NCBI GenBank assembly: GCA_032209605.1
Contig: JASFXZ010000016.1
Location: 2,666,001-2,730,000, forward strand
Reading direction: 5' to 3'
DNA: 64,000 nucleotides
Source: Mactromeris polynyma
Taxonomy: Eukaryota > Mollusca > Bivalvia > Venerida > Mactridae
In this document: positions 23,301-38,300 of the stretch, piece after piece
Position numbering within the stretch: the first letter of the stretch is position 1
How the letters are laid out: the number at the start of each line of letters is the position of its first letter
The notes under the pieces: generated by a model
Told to the model about the DNA's origin: nothing
Database searches by the model: none
Seen by the model: only the letters and a program-made list of their open reading frames with translations
Translations under genes and position numbers: made by a program

Positions 23301-26300
23301 ACAGAGGTACGTAAGGGAACAGAGGTACGTAAGGGAACAGAGGTACGTAAGGGAACAGAGGTACGTAAGGGAACAGAGGTACGTAAGGGAACAGAGGTAC
23401 GTAAGGGAACAGAGGTACGTAAGGGAACAATGGTACGTAAGGGAACAGAGGTACGTAAGGGAACAGAGGTACGTAAGGGAACAGAGGTACGTAAGGGAAC
23501 AGAGGTACGTAAGGGAACAGAGGTACGTAAGGGAACAGAGGTACGTAAGGGAACAGAGGTACGTAAGGGAACAATGGTACGTTAGGGAACAATGGTACGT
23601 AAGGGAACAATGGTACGTAAGGGAACAGAGGTACGTAAGGGAACAGAGGTACGTAAGGGAACAGAGGCACAAGGAGTGGCCTGGCAGGACCATAAGAAAA
23701 AACAAACAGAAACGACATTTATTACCCTCTACGCGTATTATTAATTATTTTCGATTACTACTATTTGACGTCGCCCAAACAAGCATATGTTATTTATATA
23801 TCATACTGATATTTTGATAAGTTTGGTAATATTACTTGTCCATTCAATACTGGATAAAACATTATACGTACTGAACGAATTATCTTTGAAGCACTGAAAA
23901 TTTACCATTCGTCATGTCGCAACCGACGAAAAGTTGAGCTTAAAACAAGCAGAAAACTATAGGGCAACCTTTTAAAATCGATTTCGAACACAAACACTAA
24001 AGATGAGTGTTGGCAGACTTCGAATCACCGTCGTCTGCTCATAAAAAAAGTAATAAAAAAATCATTCAAGTAATAACATGATTCTATTTTTACTCATTAA
24101 TAAGTTGCTAATTGCGATAAAATACAGATATACCCGTCAGCACATTCCGAAGCAGCATGGCTTATCAACTTTATCTGACTATAGACCACCATGGTTTGAG
24201 ATATGTATTATCTCTCTGGCTGAACACTGTAGTGATTATAAAAACAATAGAATGAGAGAAGAACCTGTCACCAGGTACACGAGAAGCCTATGAACTCCAA
24301 AACTCAAGTGTTTCGATAACGAAACGTAACAAGAATGTAATGAACAAAAACCTAGATTAACTCGGTATGATTACTTACACTGACATACCGTCTCCCTGGC
24401 CGAGTGGCTAAGGGATTCAGCCTTCGGGGCGGGAGGTCGAAGGTTCATATCCCGTTAGGGGTCCGTTCTGATATGGCCGGTAGGTGAGCCACCAGCTAGT
24501 TAAATAATGGTCATCGTGTGCCTGCCTGCCTGGTGTCTGGCATTAAAGGATAGGAATCGGGAAGTAAATGTGTTCAGAAAGTATGTGTCTCATAAGTCAG
24601 AAACGACGGGCCCTTTAAATAGGGGTGACACTATAATAAGTAAATACTTTACATGCTAAAAAGGAAAGCTTCATCGTACAAAACGCGATCAGCAAGAAAT
24701 CAAAATAGGTTTACGAAATAATATTTCAAATGCTGTTCCGTGAAAGCGTAGATGCTTCGGAAATATTGACTCGAAGATATCGCCAGACTGGCGTAAGTAC
24801 TTCCAGACCAGAATTGACATACAATAAATGTGTGTATAACCCTCGATATATTAACTGTTCGTATCGTTCATTGTAATAATAATTATTTTTTTGCACATCT
24901 GATTGGTTAAATTAGTTTGTTCGTAGTGCATAACACGTGTGGTTATTCTTCATAGAGTCAATAAGCATTAATAGTAATGCTTATTTCATGTCAAAAGTAA
25001 TAAAACCGATCAGAATATTAAAAGATATCAATTAGTATTGCATAAAAAGGTAATTGGTATCGGAAATGGTTAATTATCTAATTTCTTCCATGTAATATTA
25101 CTTAATAATGAATCAATTCGTAATTGGAATGCATTCAAACTTTGAACATTTCTTTGATTTGATTCAGCGAAGTTCTTAGTACGGAATAAAAATGCAATTA
25201 ATGACATAGAAGTATCAATATAACATGGGTTTGGTACGAGTAGAATGTCTCGATTATAAGTATGATACGTTAAGCTGTATATAGATCCTCGGTAAGGCAT
25301 TTAATTGTTCTGAAGGTTATATAGAAACATTCATGTGAATTTTATGTGACTATCGAAATTGCAATTTCGTATGTGCACCGACGTACTGGTATGTATGTTT
25401 CATTAACATAAAATTCAATTTAATTTCTGTTAAACGATACAAGACCGCAGGCCCTCGCGTAACTGTTCTATAAGAAAACAACTCATGGTGAAGTAAGATA
25501 GGATGACAATACGTTTGCGATTCACCTCATAACACTTGGTCTATACATTACGTTAATAAAATTATTTTATGGTATTGATCTATTCAAACTTATTTGAGAA
25601 TACCGTTTTGAATGTACACAATGTCTATTGGTCACTATTTTGCAACATATGTTTCCATTGGCTGGTCACCTCAATGTTTATTTTCAACCTTTAATAAATA
25701 TAAACGGACTATACTTTAAAAAAGCTAAATTTTAGTAGTTTTCAGTAGAGAAATCGATCGAACCATTTCTCAGTTCATATCACTAAGACTCTTTCATTCC
25801 AAATATTCTATTTGCAAGTTAATTATACATCATCAACATTCCAAGACCTGATACTTCGCTTGTTCGTACTTACAAATGATATAACTCTATTTCCTTCTTC
25901 ACATTTGTGAGCAGTACACGACCCGTAAAAAAATAATTTACAAAAAATAGTAAATGTTATTATTCTCTGAAATTAATCTTCGCCGTACCATCTGTTAAAA
26001 CTCAGGATCCGTAATATATAATACAATTATCTTTTCTACAGTCCATTCATCTTCGACCCAAATCAGACATCGGAATAGTTTTCTGGAGATAACAAGGCAA
26101 AGAAAACGTAATTTACTGTGCAATCAGTTTTGAAAGTAGTCTGGATTGAAATGTTATACCATAGGAGATTAGATAGAAAAGCCATAATGACCTATCTGGG
26201 TAATCAATAGTTAAAATAAAGGTTACGATAACAAAACTGATTCCTGTGGGAAAATATTCACAACAACTGTAGATATCATATTATAGCGCATCTGTGATTA

Positions 26301-29300
26301 TGAAACTTTTTTTTCGTTCATTTTCTTTGTCGGTTTGTGTAACTTTAAATTTGTAACTTTGCACACCGGATATTTTTGTATTGTTAAGAATTTAATATTT
26401 ATCTCTAAGCACGTGTCATTTTCACTCTGTCTGACCTATCATGACGTTGGTTATCAAAAGCTCTGATAAAATTGCCTATTTCATGGTTGCACAGAAGTGA
26501 CATGCATGCTCTGTATATTTTCACGCGCGCACGTGGTAATAAAATCTTTTACCAGCGCACGTTAAACGATGTCTACCACGTGCACGAGACAAAATAACTA
26601 CAAACGACCGTAAACGAAAATTGCATTCATCTCCCTTTTGTTCCACCATAGCATTCGCTATATCAGGAAATGAGTAATTAACAAGCTTTGGAAAAACTAT
26701 CAAAATTTCGAACACTCATCTCAAAACAAAAAGCTTAGACGATTTCCGGTATGCTACCAATCTTGTCATCTCTTAAAATTAGGATACCATTACTGTGAGA
26801 TATCTAAACATAATTAATTTTCAATTTCCTCATTAGTTTTACGTCAGTAACCTTGCTGTATATATACCAGACACACTGTTCTCTCGTTTGTGCTTCTCTT
26901 TTATTTTCTTATTTAATTACACTATTTAATAACATGTTTTTTTTAAACAACGGTATAATTGTAATACAGTCGGACCTCGTTTCTTGAATACTTGGTATCA
27001 TCCAAAAGGGTCTTCAGAGTAGTTTCCATACTGCTTGTGTACGATAATGTCTATGTGTTGCTCCTCAGGACTGGAAAAGGAACCATTAGCGACTGAGATA
27101 CAATGCATTATAATTTCCTAATTACACTTTTGATTCGCAAAATACTCCATCTGTCGCCCCAAATAATGTGCTAACAGTTTATTGAAAGTGGTTTGCATTA
27201 TTTCGAAGAATGTTCCAGTAGTAATATTCACAGTAAGATGGAAACCATCACACTTGCTGTTGTCTTCCAGCAATGATCCAGCGGTGTTCCTGCAATGCTC
27301 GACAGCGTATTCGAAATATCGCGTAGGTAACAATTTATTTTCCTTTTTCGATTGAATAAATAAATATTACAAGCTTTTTTTGTACTACGACAATCACAAA
27401 TCATTTTTAATCAGAAATGGAGCTTCAAATGTGCTGTGTATACTTACATTCGTCGGAGAATCGGAATAGTTTCTCAAAAGTGTTCCATTAACATGACGAC
27501 CGACATTATTCCAGGTCAAGTGAGATATTACATTATAAAAACAAACAGGCATAAAAAAGATACGTTATCATTGATCAATCTAGATACGTTGACGGAAATG
27601 GAAATCAAATCCACATCTTATCATAGTTGTAGAGCTGAAGGTAACATTCTTGAGGTACAGATAACAACTTTATTAGTTATTGAAATTTCTTTATATAGAC
27701 TTCCATGATCCATTCCATCGACCACGCCTGGTAGAAGATTTCAACAATAAATCTAAGATTACACTACGGTAATATTCACACAAAATAACAATCAATGAAC
27801 GGTAGATTGAGAAGAAGCGGTTTAAACAACAAAGAACCATATGTCAGGAACCGTACACCATGCCATTTCAGGAGGAAGTCTAATACATTTGGCGAAATTT
27901 ATTGCCGTCTTTATATCATAGTGACCTTCTGCTAACAAATCACGTTAGGCGAGACAGTGGCAGTGTTGATTGTTGTACTTTGCGTTTGTTTGTTTGTAGC
28001 ACGGCCAAGAATACATCATTTACGCGTCTAATCATGGCGTTAATCCCTTCAAATTTGTACTAAACCAACGTAAACATGTCTAAGGTGTACTATGTTAATC
28101 TTCAGATCATCTATCTCTTATGTTAATAACATAATTAGCGTCACGATGAGTGATGATATGATACGGAAATTCCATTGTGTATTTGTACGACGGAACGGAA
28201 GTGACGTCACCGGATCCATGGAATATTGCAACAGAACGAAAGTACACAGCTTTTCATTATACACTCAATTAAATTTTAAAACGCATATTGCAAAATTTCT
28301 CCAGTTTAATGGACTTCCATAGGAAGACAAGAAAAGAATTTAACATTATATTAAATCATTGGCACTCAATTTGTATACTACATTTAGTTACAATGAACAG
28401 TTACGTCAAATGACAAGTGCGTTTCAAAGTGGACTAAAATGACGATTAACAAATATATCGATGGAGAAAACAGTGCACTTTTTTAAAAGTTCTAAGTATG
28501 GAAACGATGCCATGAGCTTTTGTTCCTAATATAAATAAACGTAAGCGCCAAGGTTCTGCCTTGTGTTCATACAGAAACATATTTGATTTGGTGTCTTAAT
28601 TTACCTACACTTTGAAATTGTAGTACTTAATTGTCATACGTATTCATAAATACTTCGCTGATGATTCTCTAGCGTAGTGAATGTATGCACTCCCAATACT
28701 CTACAATCTTTCTTCTATAATTATAATGTACACTAAATGCATTCCACAGCGTGGAGAATATGAGTGAAGGAATGGTTTGTTATTTGTTTCAAGTTGTCCT
28801 GCTGGTACGCAACAGTTTCTGCGACTGTGATAGAATTCTTCTGATTCCATTGCGACACTTTGAGAAACGCAAGCTACATTTGCCAATAAACAGACTATCA
28901 TCAAGATTGTAAATTCTAAAACTTGCTAGTTGTTTACTATTGTTTTCCCGGGAACTACACATTCGAATGTTACGTTTCAATAAAAAAAACCCGAAGTAAA
29001 TAAATTCAAGTGCCAGAAATTGTGATTTAGGAAGACATTCATCATATGAATATGAAATTTATCGGTGTCATTTGTGAAAGCTTCCAGATAGTGTTTAGTT
29101 TATTACCCACTTTTCGTGCAAATATCTAATACTGAATATGCCAACTTATCAGGTAAAGATAATATTGTTCCATTCAACAGCAGCTTTACATTTTCTTTCC
29201 ATCCACAATTCTGTTTTAAAAACAAACATAGGAGCGCCCTCTGGTGAGTTAACTCACATTGATTTTTAGATTCACGATAATGGAGATAATGACCTGCAAA

Positions 29301-32300
29301 CGACGCCAATTTAGTCAGAAATGTGCTTCAAAATGCATTTCCTGCACCTGTACTGATATCAGATTGAATGTGTTCCACGTTCCACAAAATAAATTCTAAA
29401 GGTTTCCGTGTGCAGAATGAAGTTAATGTTAAAGAATACACGAATGTCACCGAATGCCTGATGATATTTTCACAAAACACCATGGTAACAGATATAGGTT
29501 GCGCCAGCCAATAGTTAGGTAAATCAGAGCCCAAACGTATGGTCATTCAGAAAAATCTCTCCAGAGCAGCCATCTCTTGGGGGCCAACATCCTCTATTAC
29601 AAAAGAATGTTGCCCTGGAGAGGATGCACTTTAATACAAATGCATCGGCATTATATAAATACAAATGAAACTACATGTAATAAAAAAAATTTCAAGGCTC
29701 AAAATGAGAGAACATGGCAAACACTTTGAAATGATTTTTGTCATAGAAACAACAATAATAATGGTGATGATAATAATAATGGTGATGCTAATGATAATGG
29801 AAATGGTGATGGTAATGATGATGGTGAAGGTGGTGATAATGATGATGGTGAAGGTGGTGATAATGATGATGGTGATGATGGTGATGATAATGATGATGGT
29901 GATGATAATGATGATGGTGAAGGTGGTGATAATGATGATAATGATGATGGTGATGATAATAAAAATAATATGAATTTCACGAAAAAAATCACCGACTGGT
30001 TTGGTTGCACCGAACATATTTCACTATAAGCATCCTTGTCAAAGGTTACAACGAATTAAACAAAACACTAGAGTAAGGTATAAAACACACCCGTTTTTAT
30101 TAATAAAACATTAACAGAGCAAACTTTTTTCGTTAGTTCGTTGCCGCCTTGCTGTTTTGGCATAGCCGTGTTTGCAATCGCCTGATATTGAAACATTATA
30201 GAATGCGTAATTCAGTTGGATAACTATTTATATTTCATTCAATCCAAGACTAGTTCTATCAGCTTTTATAGACATCACAAGATAGCTGTAACATAACACA
30301 GTTAGATATATCGTCGGATAATTTTTATTCAAGATCGACGCAACAAGATATCATGATATTCCAATCAGTTATGTTTCTTCTAGCTGTGAAAATATCGTTA
30401 AGATCTCATTTAAGAAACTTAGAGAGCATGTCCCTGTAAAATCACGGAACAGACTTTTGAGAGGTCGGTCATTATGACTTTAATGGCAAAGAAGTATTTA
30501 GGAATCTTTCGGATGTCTTAATATACCACATGCACCGAGGAAGTGTCAGTAATCTTGATCAAATTTAAATGACTAAACGAGAGAATATCTGAGTGTTAAA
30601 ATATTATTTCATCCATTTAGACAGAGTTGTAGAACGTTGATGACGTGCTAACATTCAGTATTCCTGTTTATTTAGTTGGCCTATTTATTGTTAATTATGT
30701 GCGATTTGTCTTTTTACTATCTCAACCCAGTCTATGATTGCCATGAAAAAAGAAAATCTGGTTTCCTCATTTAAAGTTTTCTTTCATTCTCCTGGCTGTT
30801 GATTTAAGAGAAAATTCTTTCATCACTGAGACACCGATATATTTGTACAAGAAAACAATTTCAAGGAGTAATAATAGAGGGTATCATGTGTTATATTATT
30901 CACCATATGGCACAGTGACCTACACACAAATCAGTTGTCCATAGAACACACCTGCTATAATCACTCATCGCTAAATATGCTAATTGCTCAATTATAAGCA
31001 AGGACGGAACATTACTGCGAGACGTACTCTTCGTGTTAAAATGTAACGCCGTTGTTCGGCACAGCCTAGTCCAGCCACGGACGTTAATCTCTATACTGTC
31101 GCTGTTACAGAGACACGTATGCGGGGCTAGGCGCAGCCGTACTAACATGGTTTTGCTATTTGCATACCAGTGTTGTGTAAACCAATCAAATAATACGCTT
31201 ACCACTAAACCAACGTCTCTTTAACCGAATAACGTTTGTAACATTGGCGCGGATTGGTTAACCTTTCGATAAGGGGTACTTTACTGCGCCGAAATCCACC
31301 GAATTTCGGTAAATTTACCGAGTGACAAGCAATCGTAACATCTTTACATTTCTTTATACTGCACAACAAATCTTAGCCTTCAAATTGCTCCGACAATCTT
31401 TTTACAAGTTATTTCTTGTTGGGTACTTATTCCATGCTGTAAACTTAAGATATTGTTTCTTAATAAGCTTTCTCATTAAAGCATTTATCTGGACAAATTT
31501 TAACCTTCAAATTGCGCCGACCATCTTTTTTCAAGATATTTTTGTTTTATTAAAAAAAAAGATATTTACGGCCGTCAGTTGAGCTAACCAGTTTATGGAG
31601 ACACGTGCCTGTTGATGTATTATACTGAGTCAAACTTGGCCTCACTATGAGTTTGAACCTACAGCCTCCATAGTGGTAGTAGAGCGCTATACCGACCGAG
31701 CTTACTTGGCTGGCGTGGTGACTTGATGTCGCCAATATGTTTTCACTGTTGATGTGTGCAATATGTAATAGTTATTAACAATAATTATTGTAGTAAAACA
31801 ATACCTCGTGATTTCAGATGATCTATATAGGCATTACACATAAATACTACGTAAACAACATACTTTTTAATACAGTATTCTGCCACTCACAAGAAACCAT
31901 ATTAACATGACTTCAAGCTTGCCAACTATGACAATTAACAAAGCAATAAATGCAGTTTGTTATAACATGTTACATTATCAGTAATTGCATTTGTCATGTA
32001 CAGAAAGGCAACACAATCAGCCTTAGACAACTAGTTCGTGACTGACTAACTTCTGTTAACCGAATAACTAATGGAAAGTGCCTTGCATAGCTTGTCTATC
32101 CAAATTGATATGAGTGACATACAAAAATCCATCTATGTTCAACTTAATTACAACTCGATCGGGTAGCTTAGTGGTTACAGCGCTGGTCTGTCACATAGGA
32201 GGTCCGGATTCAATTCCCGGGCAGGGCAGATCAAGTCTTTCCGTGGCATAATGCTACGGCGTTTTGTCCTCCAACTCTGATTCAAGTAGATAAGTTGTCA

Positions 32301-35300
32301 GCTGTACTGGTTGATAATTAATTCATTGAAAAGTGTATATGTCAACTTACCGTCATGTTTAACTGAACACGTGTCGATAAATGGCGTTAAACCAAATAAA
32401 AAACTAATATGAATGTCATGCACGGACCCACCCACGTTCAAAATAGATATGTAATCCGAAAATTTCGAAAGTTCCAATGCACCAAACGAAAAATTATTAT
32501 CAAAGCTATAATTAAGCCAGACATAATCGGCAGTAATTGCAATACAATTAAGAGACTTCGTTTCATTTTAATACAAAAACTCCACTATAGGTATGTGTTG
32601 TTGTTATTTCTGAACACTTCTGTCGGAAATCAAACGAACCAATGACATTTGTGGCGCGTTGATAAACATTCCATTTATTAAGAATAGCAGCTTTCCGCGC
32701 TTTTAAGACGTAGATTGGCTTTCGTTAAGAATCTAACTGCTGCGATTCACACCAGAAGTCAATGTGGTCTCCACTTGTTATTCACATAGCGCCGATTTTA
32801 CAGCTGAACAATTTCGTAGATAACACATTTCTGACGTTTTGCCTTAAAAACAACTTAAACAAACTGATAATGAACAAAAAACAACATAAATGTTTCATAT
32901 CTTTTAACATATGCATTCCTTAATTTATGCATGTTTTGATATACGCATTCCTGTTTTTACACCCAAAGCGAATTCAATGCAGAAATGTTTGGCCGAAGTT
33001 CTTTTTTGATACATAGATTGTACATAATTATAATAATGTTGAAAAGAAATATGTGAAAACGCATACTAGTATGTATCAAAAAATGACTTTCTTTACTTTA
33101 TCATCATTTTTATTTTTAAATTTTCACCAGGTCTCTGGATAACTAATGAACTGTTTTACACTGATAGCATTCTCCTCGTCGATTACATATGTTGCTATAC
33201 ACGTCGTGTGAATGTTTAATGCCGAAATGAACGTATTGTATTAATTTGTATTGTATAATTATACAACATTTTATGTATCAATCTGTATTGTATATGAAAC
33301 ATTTTATGTATTAATTGGTATTGTATATGCAACCGTTTTGTATTAATTGGTATTGAATATGCAACTTTTTTTGTATTAATTGGTATTAAATATGCAACAA
33401 TTTACCAGTCAATATTATAATCAAACGTTTGGAACGAAAAAGTAAAAGAATGCAGAAATGATGAACATGATGGAGTAAAGCTGAAACAAGAAGTCGAGCA
33501 GGAACTGCGACATACAAAGGACACAGCCGCCTTTAAAGCGTAGGAGACATGGTCATATTTACATACAAGTAAACAACATCACAAGAGACCAGATAAATAT
33601 ATGCGAAATTACGAGTTTCACCTTGAAATAGTCAAACACACCACTGGGTAGTTTACATCTGGTTTACGGTTGCATCAAACCTCACATCAAATCTCACACT
33701 AAACAGTCAGAACATTAAAATGCAAAACATTCATAGCAGAGAAGCTTCACGTAAGCTAGTAGTTCAAAACCGGCTTATCTGTAAACTCACACTCCTTGCA
33801 AATGGAGGTATGTTTTCTTAAAAGCTTTTTGTTTTACAAACCAATTATTGATGGTTCATGTAAGGTCAGTTCATACCAATAGCTATACGTTTAACTCTAC
33901 AAATAGCGGCAATGGTTCTATATATATTATAAACAAAACGTATTCTAAGTAAAAGCATGGCGCTGTAAAGCATACACAATGTGGTAGTCAACTCAGTATT
34001 TTTTTTCAAAGAGGTCAGTGCAAGGTTAACAACAATTGCCAAAATTATAAAAAGCAGTGGATACTTATTAACGGAATGAAGATCGCACAATCTGCATGTG
34101 AACATACCTACAGTAAGACGAATGTCAATACTAAATGATGCAAATAAAGAATCAGCATTTGTTGTTTGTTGCCATCAGTCAGACCAGTATGATACCAATC
34201 TGTAAAATTATATGTGATGTGATCAACTACAGTGTTACAAACAATGCTTACATTAATTGCAACTGCTTTGGAAAACAAACACTTTGTGGTTATATATCGT
34301 GGAGTTGAGTTTGTTTACCCTCGCCACCGGGATATCCCATATGGGAGAGAAGGTTATATATCTGACATTGTACTACTATATGTAATTACATTAATTATTA
34401 ATTAATTAAATTATGCGACTGTTGCAAGGCGTTACTCCTCTGTTCCATTTATATTTGTATTCGTTTACTTGTATACATTTTTGTGACTCCTTATGCTTTT
34501 AGATGAACGGCTCTTTGTTGCTTACATTGTACTTAACGTTTCCTTCTCGACTTTTTTATTCATTTTCATTTTTTAATTCTAAACCATTAAAGTATATCAA
34601 ACTATATTAATGTATATGTTTGCAAATCATTTTGTTCTCTATAATCATCACTTTTGATTATATAAGCCGTCATATAATTTGAATTCCCTGTTGCAAAGTC
34701 GAAAATTGAAAATATAGGCGGCGTATTTCAATACTACATTGAATGAATTAATCAAGGCGTATTGGATACTAAGTGGAGTTATCTTTTTTAGGTTAATAAC
34801 AAGTTTCCGTTACGAAAAGCTCGGCATACCACAAAGTTCGATACCAAACCATAAATCTATCAATTATCAGTGAAAATTGTGACGTGAGTCTAATCTCTTC
34901 ATCATGGCAAGGCTAATTTGAAAAACAAAACAAGAAAAAACATACGGTTCATAGCCACGTAATTATCCGTTATGTCAGATTGGCATTTCACCTTGGGTTT
35001 GTTGTTATCTACTTTTAAAAATAGAGAAGTAAAAGCATTATTTATAGCCGCACGTTTTCAGTATTTCAGGTATCTCAGTCGCAAAGTATAGCAACTAACA
35101 GCTACCATGTTCCTCCATTTAAAATCCTCTGCTAAAATAATTGCCCAATGGAATGTTGATTATTCTAATATGTCAGTAACATCATCGTAGACTGTAAAAA
35201 TGCGGTCAACAATTTCACTTAAGAAGTTCTATTATCTCTTATTTCAAATGTCTGATAAGCGCATTATGCTTACTAAACATCATTTAACAACAATAGCCAT

Positions 35301-38300
35301 TCCAGTTCTGACACTTTCTTTAACATTCCTAGCACTTGTGTTCTTTTCATTCTCATGGCTTCAGCGTTCATGGACATCAAAGAAGTCTAAATGGATGTAA
35401 AACACAGATTTCATTTCTTGCGTTTACAGACATCATTCCAGTAACATCTGTGTCATTGCCTGTTTGATTACTTAATCAACAGTACAAACATCATGACAGA
35501 TTTTTGTCCTATCTTAAGTGGATGTTTTTGAAAGAATTCTAATAATTTGGTATGAATGTTTTCAATTGTTGCTTAAGTTTTTGTACTGATATGTTTGTTG
35601 AAATGAAATGTGCAGAAAGGATTCTGAATCAAACGATTTCCCATCTATGTGTAACATTATTTGTTGTTCTCATATCTGTCCTCGCTGTACTTATATCGTT
35701 TGTGTTTATTTCTTTCCAGTGTATCCCTGTTATCAGTAGAGATTAGAACAAAGATGTTAAAAACAATCCAAAATCAATTGGAATGGAATGTGAATTCCAC
35801 TAAAAAAATCAGAAGAAAACCTCAATGAACATAGTCCCGTAAATACGAGTTTGGTCAAAACATTTGATTATAAAATAAATTATCGCAACTAAATGTTCAT
35901 ACGCCTGAGACTAAAGCACGTGCTACATTAAGTAACAAAACAAGAAAGTCCGGTTATCAAAAATATGAACGCAAATGATATATTTTACAGAATAAATGTA
36001 ATTTTGATGAATATGTATCCGTTGTCACTTGAAGCATTATGCCAACACGAAAAGGTAAGATTATGAAGCACAAGAGACTCTGCGAGGCCGTACATCCATG
36101 ATCCAAGGATTCTTTACGCGAAAAAACAAACGTCCAGCATATATCTGAGAATGAATAAAGATTTGTTTAATATAATACATTCAGATAAAAAATAAGCATT
36201 GCGAATACGTTTGATCTGTACATTTTCATCAATTGGTTATTTTGTAGTGTTTTGTCCCGTTCCGGTTAATGAACGAGCCAGTTCTCATTTTTCAAAGGTC
36301 AAAGTTATCCCACCAATGTTTGGAAGGTTGCGCAACGTCCCTGATTGCAACTTGTATTCTCAATAGAATTAAAGTGGCAATTCGACAGCAAGAACGATAA
36401 TTGATGCGGCAGATTTTAGAACGTCCCTGACACGCTCCAAACTGTTTAACTAGTCTATCAATGACATGGCTAACCATGCACTGAATGTTCTTCACAGTCA
36501 CAAAGTAAAATATTTTCTGCGATAAATCCATTCAGTGGTAAATATTTGCACTGACATTACCGTAATTCTGACTAGTGTTTTTTAACTTATGCATATCTGT
36601 GTTAGAAATTACTGGCAGAGAAGTCGACTTTAAATAAGATATAAGACATAGAGCAAACATGAAACCACAAATATTTGGTGATACAGTAGCTGTATCCTTA
36701 TTCCAATGAACCTATCACCGTCTGAAGCCGTGTATTACGGGTCATTGTCAAACCAAAGATTTATCATCAATTTTAAATGTATTAGTATTTGTACATAGTT
36801 TTGTATTTTAGTGATGAAGCCATTAATTTATAAACACCGACATAGTTTCTCTTCAGAAAACGTATATCGTGCTTAAGGTCATATCTACCGAATACTTACA
36901 CTATTGCACAAAGAACGCTAACGGTGTGTGTGCATTGGCTATCAAATCAAAAGTGGTGATTGGATGATACTGACCCGTTTAACCATAATCGGCTCGGACC
37001 GAACAGCGATGACAGCCTCACTCTGGCAATAACAGTGCCAAGTACTGCACAAGTGTTACTATATACAGCAACATATAGTATAAACTTTGTATATCGCCCT
37101 CATGGTGCTGCTGATATGTTCCCTTATATGTTAATAGCCATTGAATTTAATATCCATTGGGACGCTACTGTCAGGTTGCTGTTGTACAAAGTTTTGTGTT
37201 TATATCTCTGTAATTCCTATTGCTGCCGAATATAATGTCATGTCTCCTCTATGTGGGGTGTTGAGGAAGCGGTTCTCTTCGTGGCATTCGCTGCTCGACT
37301 TCGTTATTCAAGCTCAAATTTGAATAAACACCTTTTATTTTAATAATTTCATTCGTTTAAAGATCGTTGTTATAAAATGTTGTATTGTCTACCCTTATAA
37401 TATAGTAAAGACAGGTATAATCATCATAATAAGAAGCAGAATTTGAAGTTAAACACATTCTAAGCGGCACCTAGTAGTTTCCGACCACGTGATGTTCCAG
37501 AAGCAATTACTGTCAAATTTTCAACGTGTGTTTAATAGTGTTTTGAAGTGGACCCATCTTGAGACAGTTATTTTAAATTGTTTGAAGGTTACATAATTTT
37601 CGTTAATTTAGCAGAAGTGCTTTCAATGTTTTGAACATAATGACAACACATGGGAACGTTTTTTTTAAGAAAGAAAAAACTCAATCACACGTAGTTTCGA
37701 AACATATCACCAAGTACACTTTGGTTAATAAATGATTGCGCATATGTCCGATTTTGTCGGTTATAGTTTTGTATGTACAAATCCATTTCGCTTGTATAAA
37801 GTTTGCTAGATATTGGTCATTTATACCGGGATGATTTTTTTTTCAATAGAGACGTTTCATAGTCTAACACTATCTCTGACAGGTCACAATGCTGAGGCAT
37901 TCAGGTTTGGCAAGAAACGTCGAGAATACCGGCAAATATATGATCAATCTCTCTTCTTATCTTGTATTAGACATCATTTGGACTGTCGATATAAAACATT
38001 AATCTCATAGTATGGCGTTGGAATGAAGGGAGCCATTAATTCTGCTATAATCTAATACAATTTTGACTGATGTCGGCTATCTACAATTTGATGGTCATGA
38101 TACCTTATAAAATAGATTTATAACCCAGGTAACACCAGGCATCTGATATTAGTATAAGCATCACATATTTCACAGGGTAGTAAGTGCGAGGTTAATTACT
38201 GAAAACAGTGGTTTTATTGTGAACTAGATGGGAGTTCAACATAGTTACTCGTGCCTTTCAATCTATTTTCCGGTCTGCCCATAAAATTGTCATGCAAGAT

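Noticed and set aside
22354..23718. 454-codon open frame on the minus strand (VPLFPY repeats) and a 416-codon frame in another phase
   Set aside because: The frames exist because an 18-bp unit is a multiple of three and lacks stops in several phases. The flanks are a non-coding dispersed repeat.
24390..24475. Functional tRNA gene
   Set aside because: Box A and box B are good, but no paired acceptor stem is visible and the sequence continues into a SINE-type body. The same holds for 32154, 18945, 59040 and 62519.
26967..27010. ATACAGTCGGACCTCGTTTC as the end of another Tigger-like transposon
   Set aside because: No matching inverted end was found nearby, so one end alone is not enough to define an element.
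29631..30017. Ile/Thr-rich 128-codon frame and a Ser/Pro-rich frame
   Set aside because: Both are translations of the GAT/GGT microsatellite.
30900..31205. 101-codon minus-strand frame
   Set aside because: It runs into the Oct/CCAAT repeat copy C and shows no domain. Chance frame.
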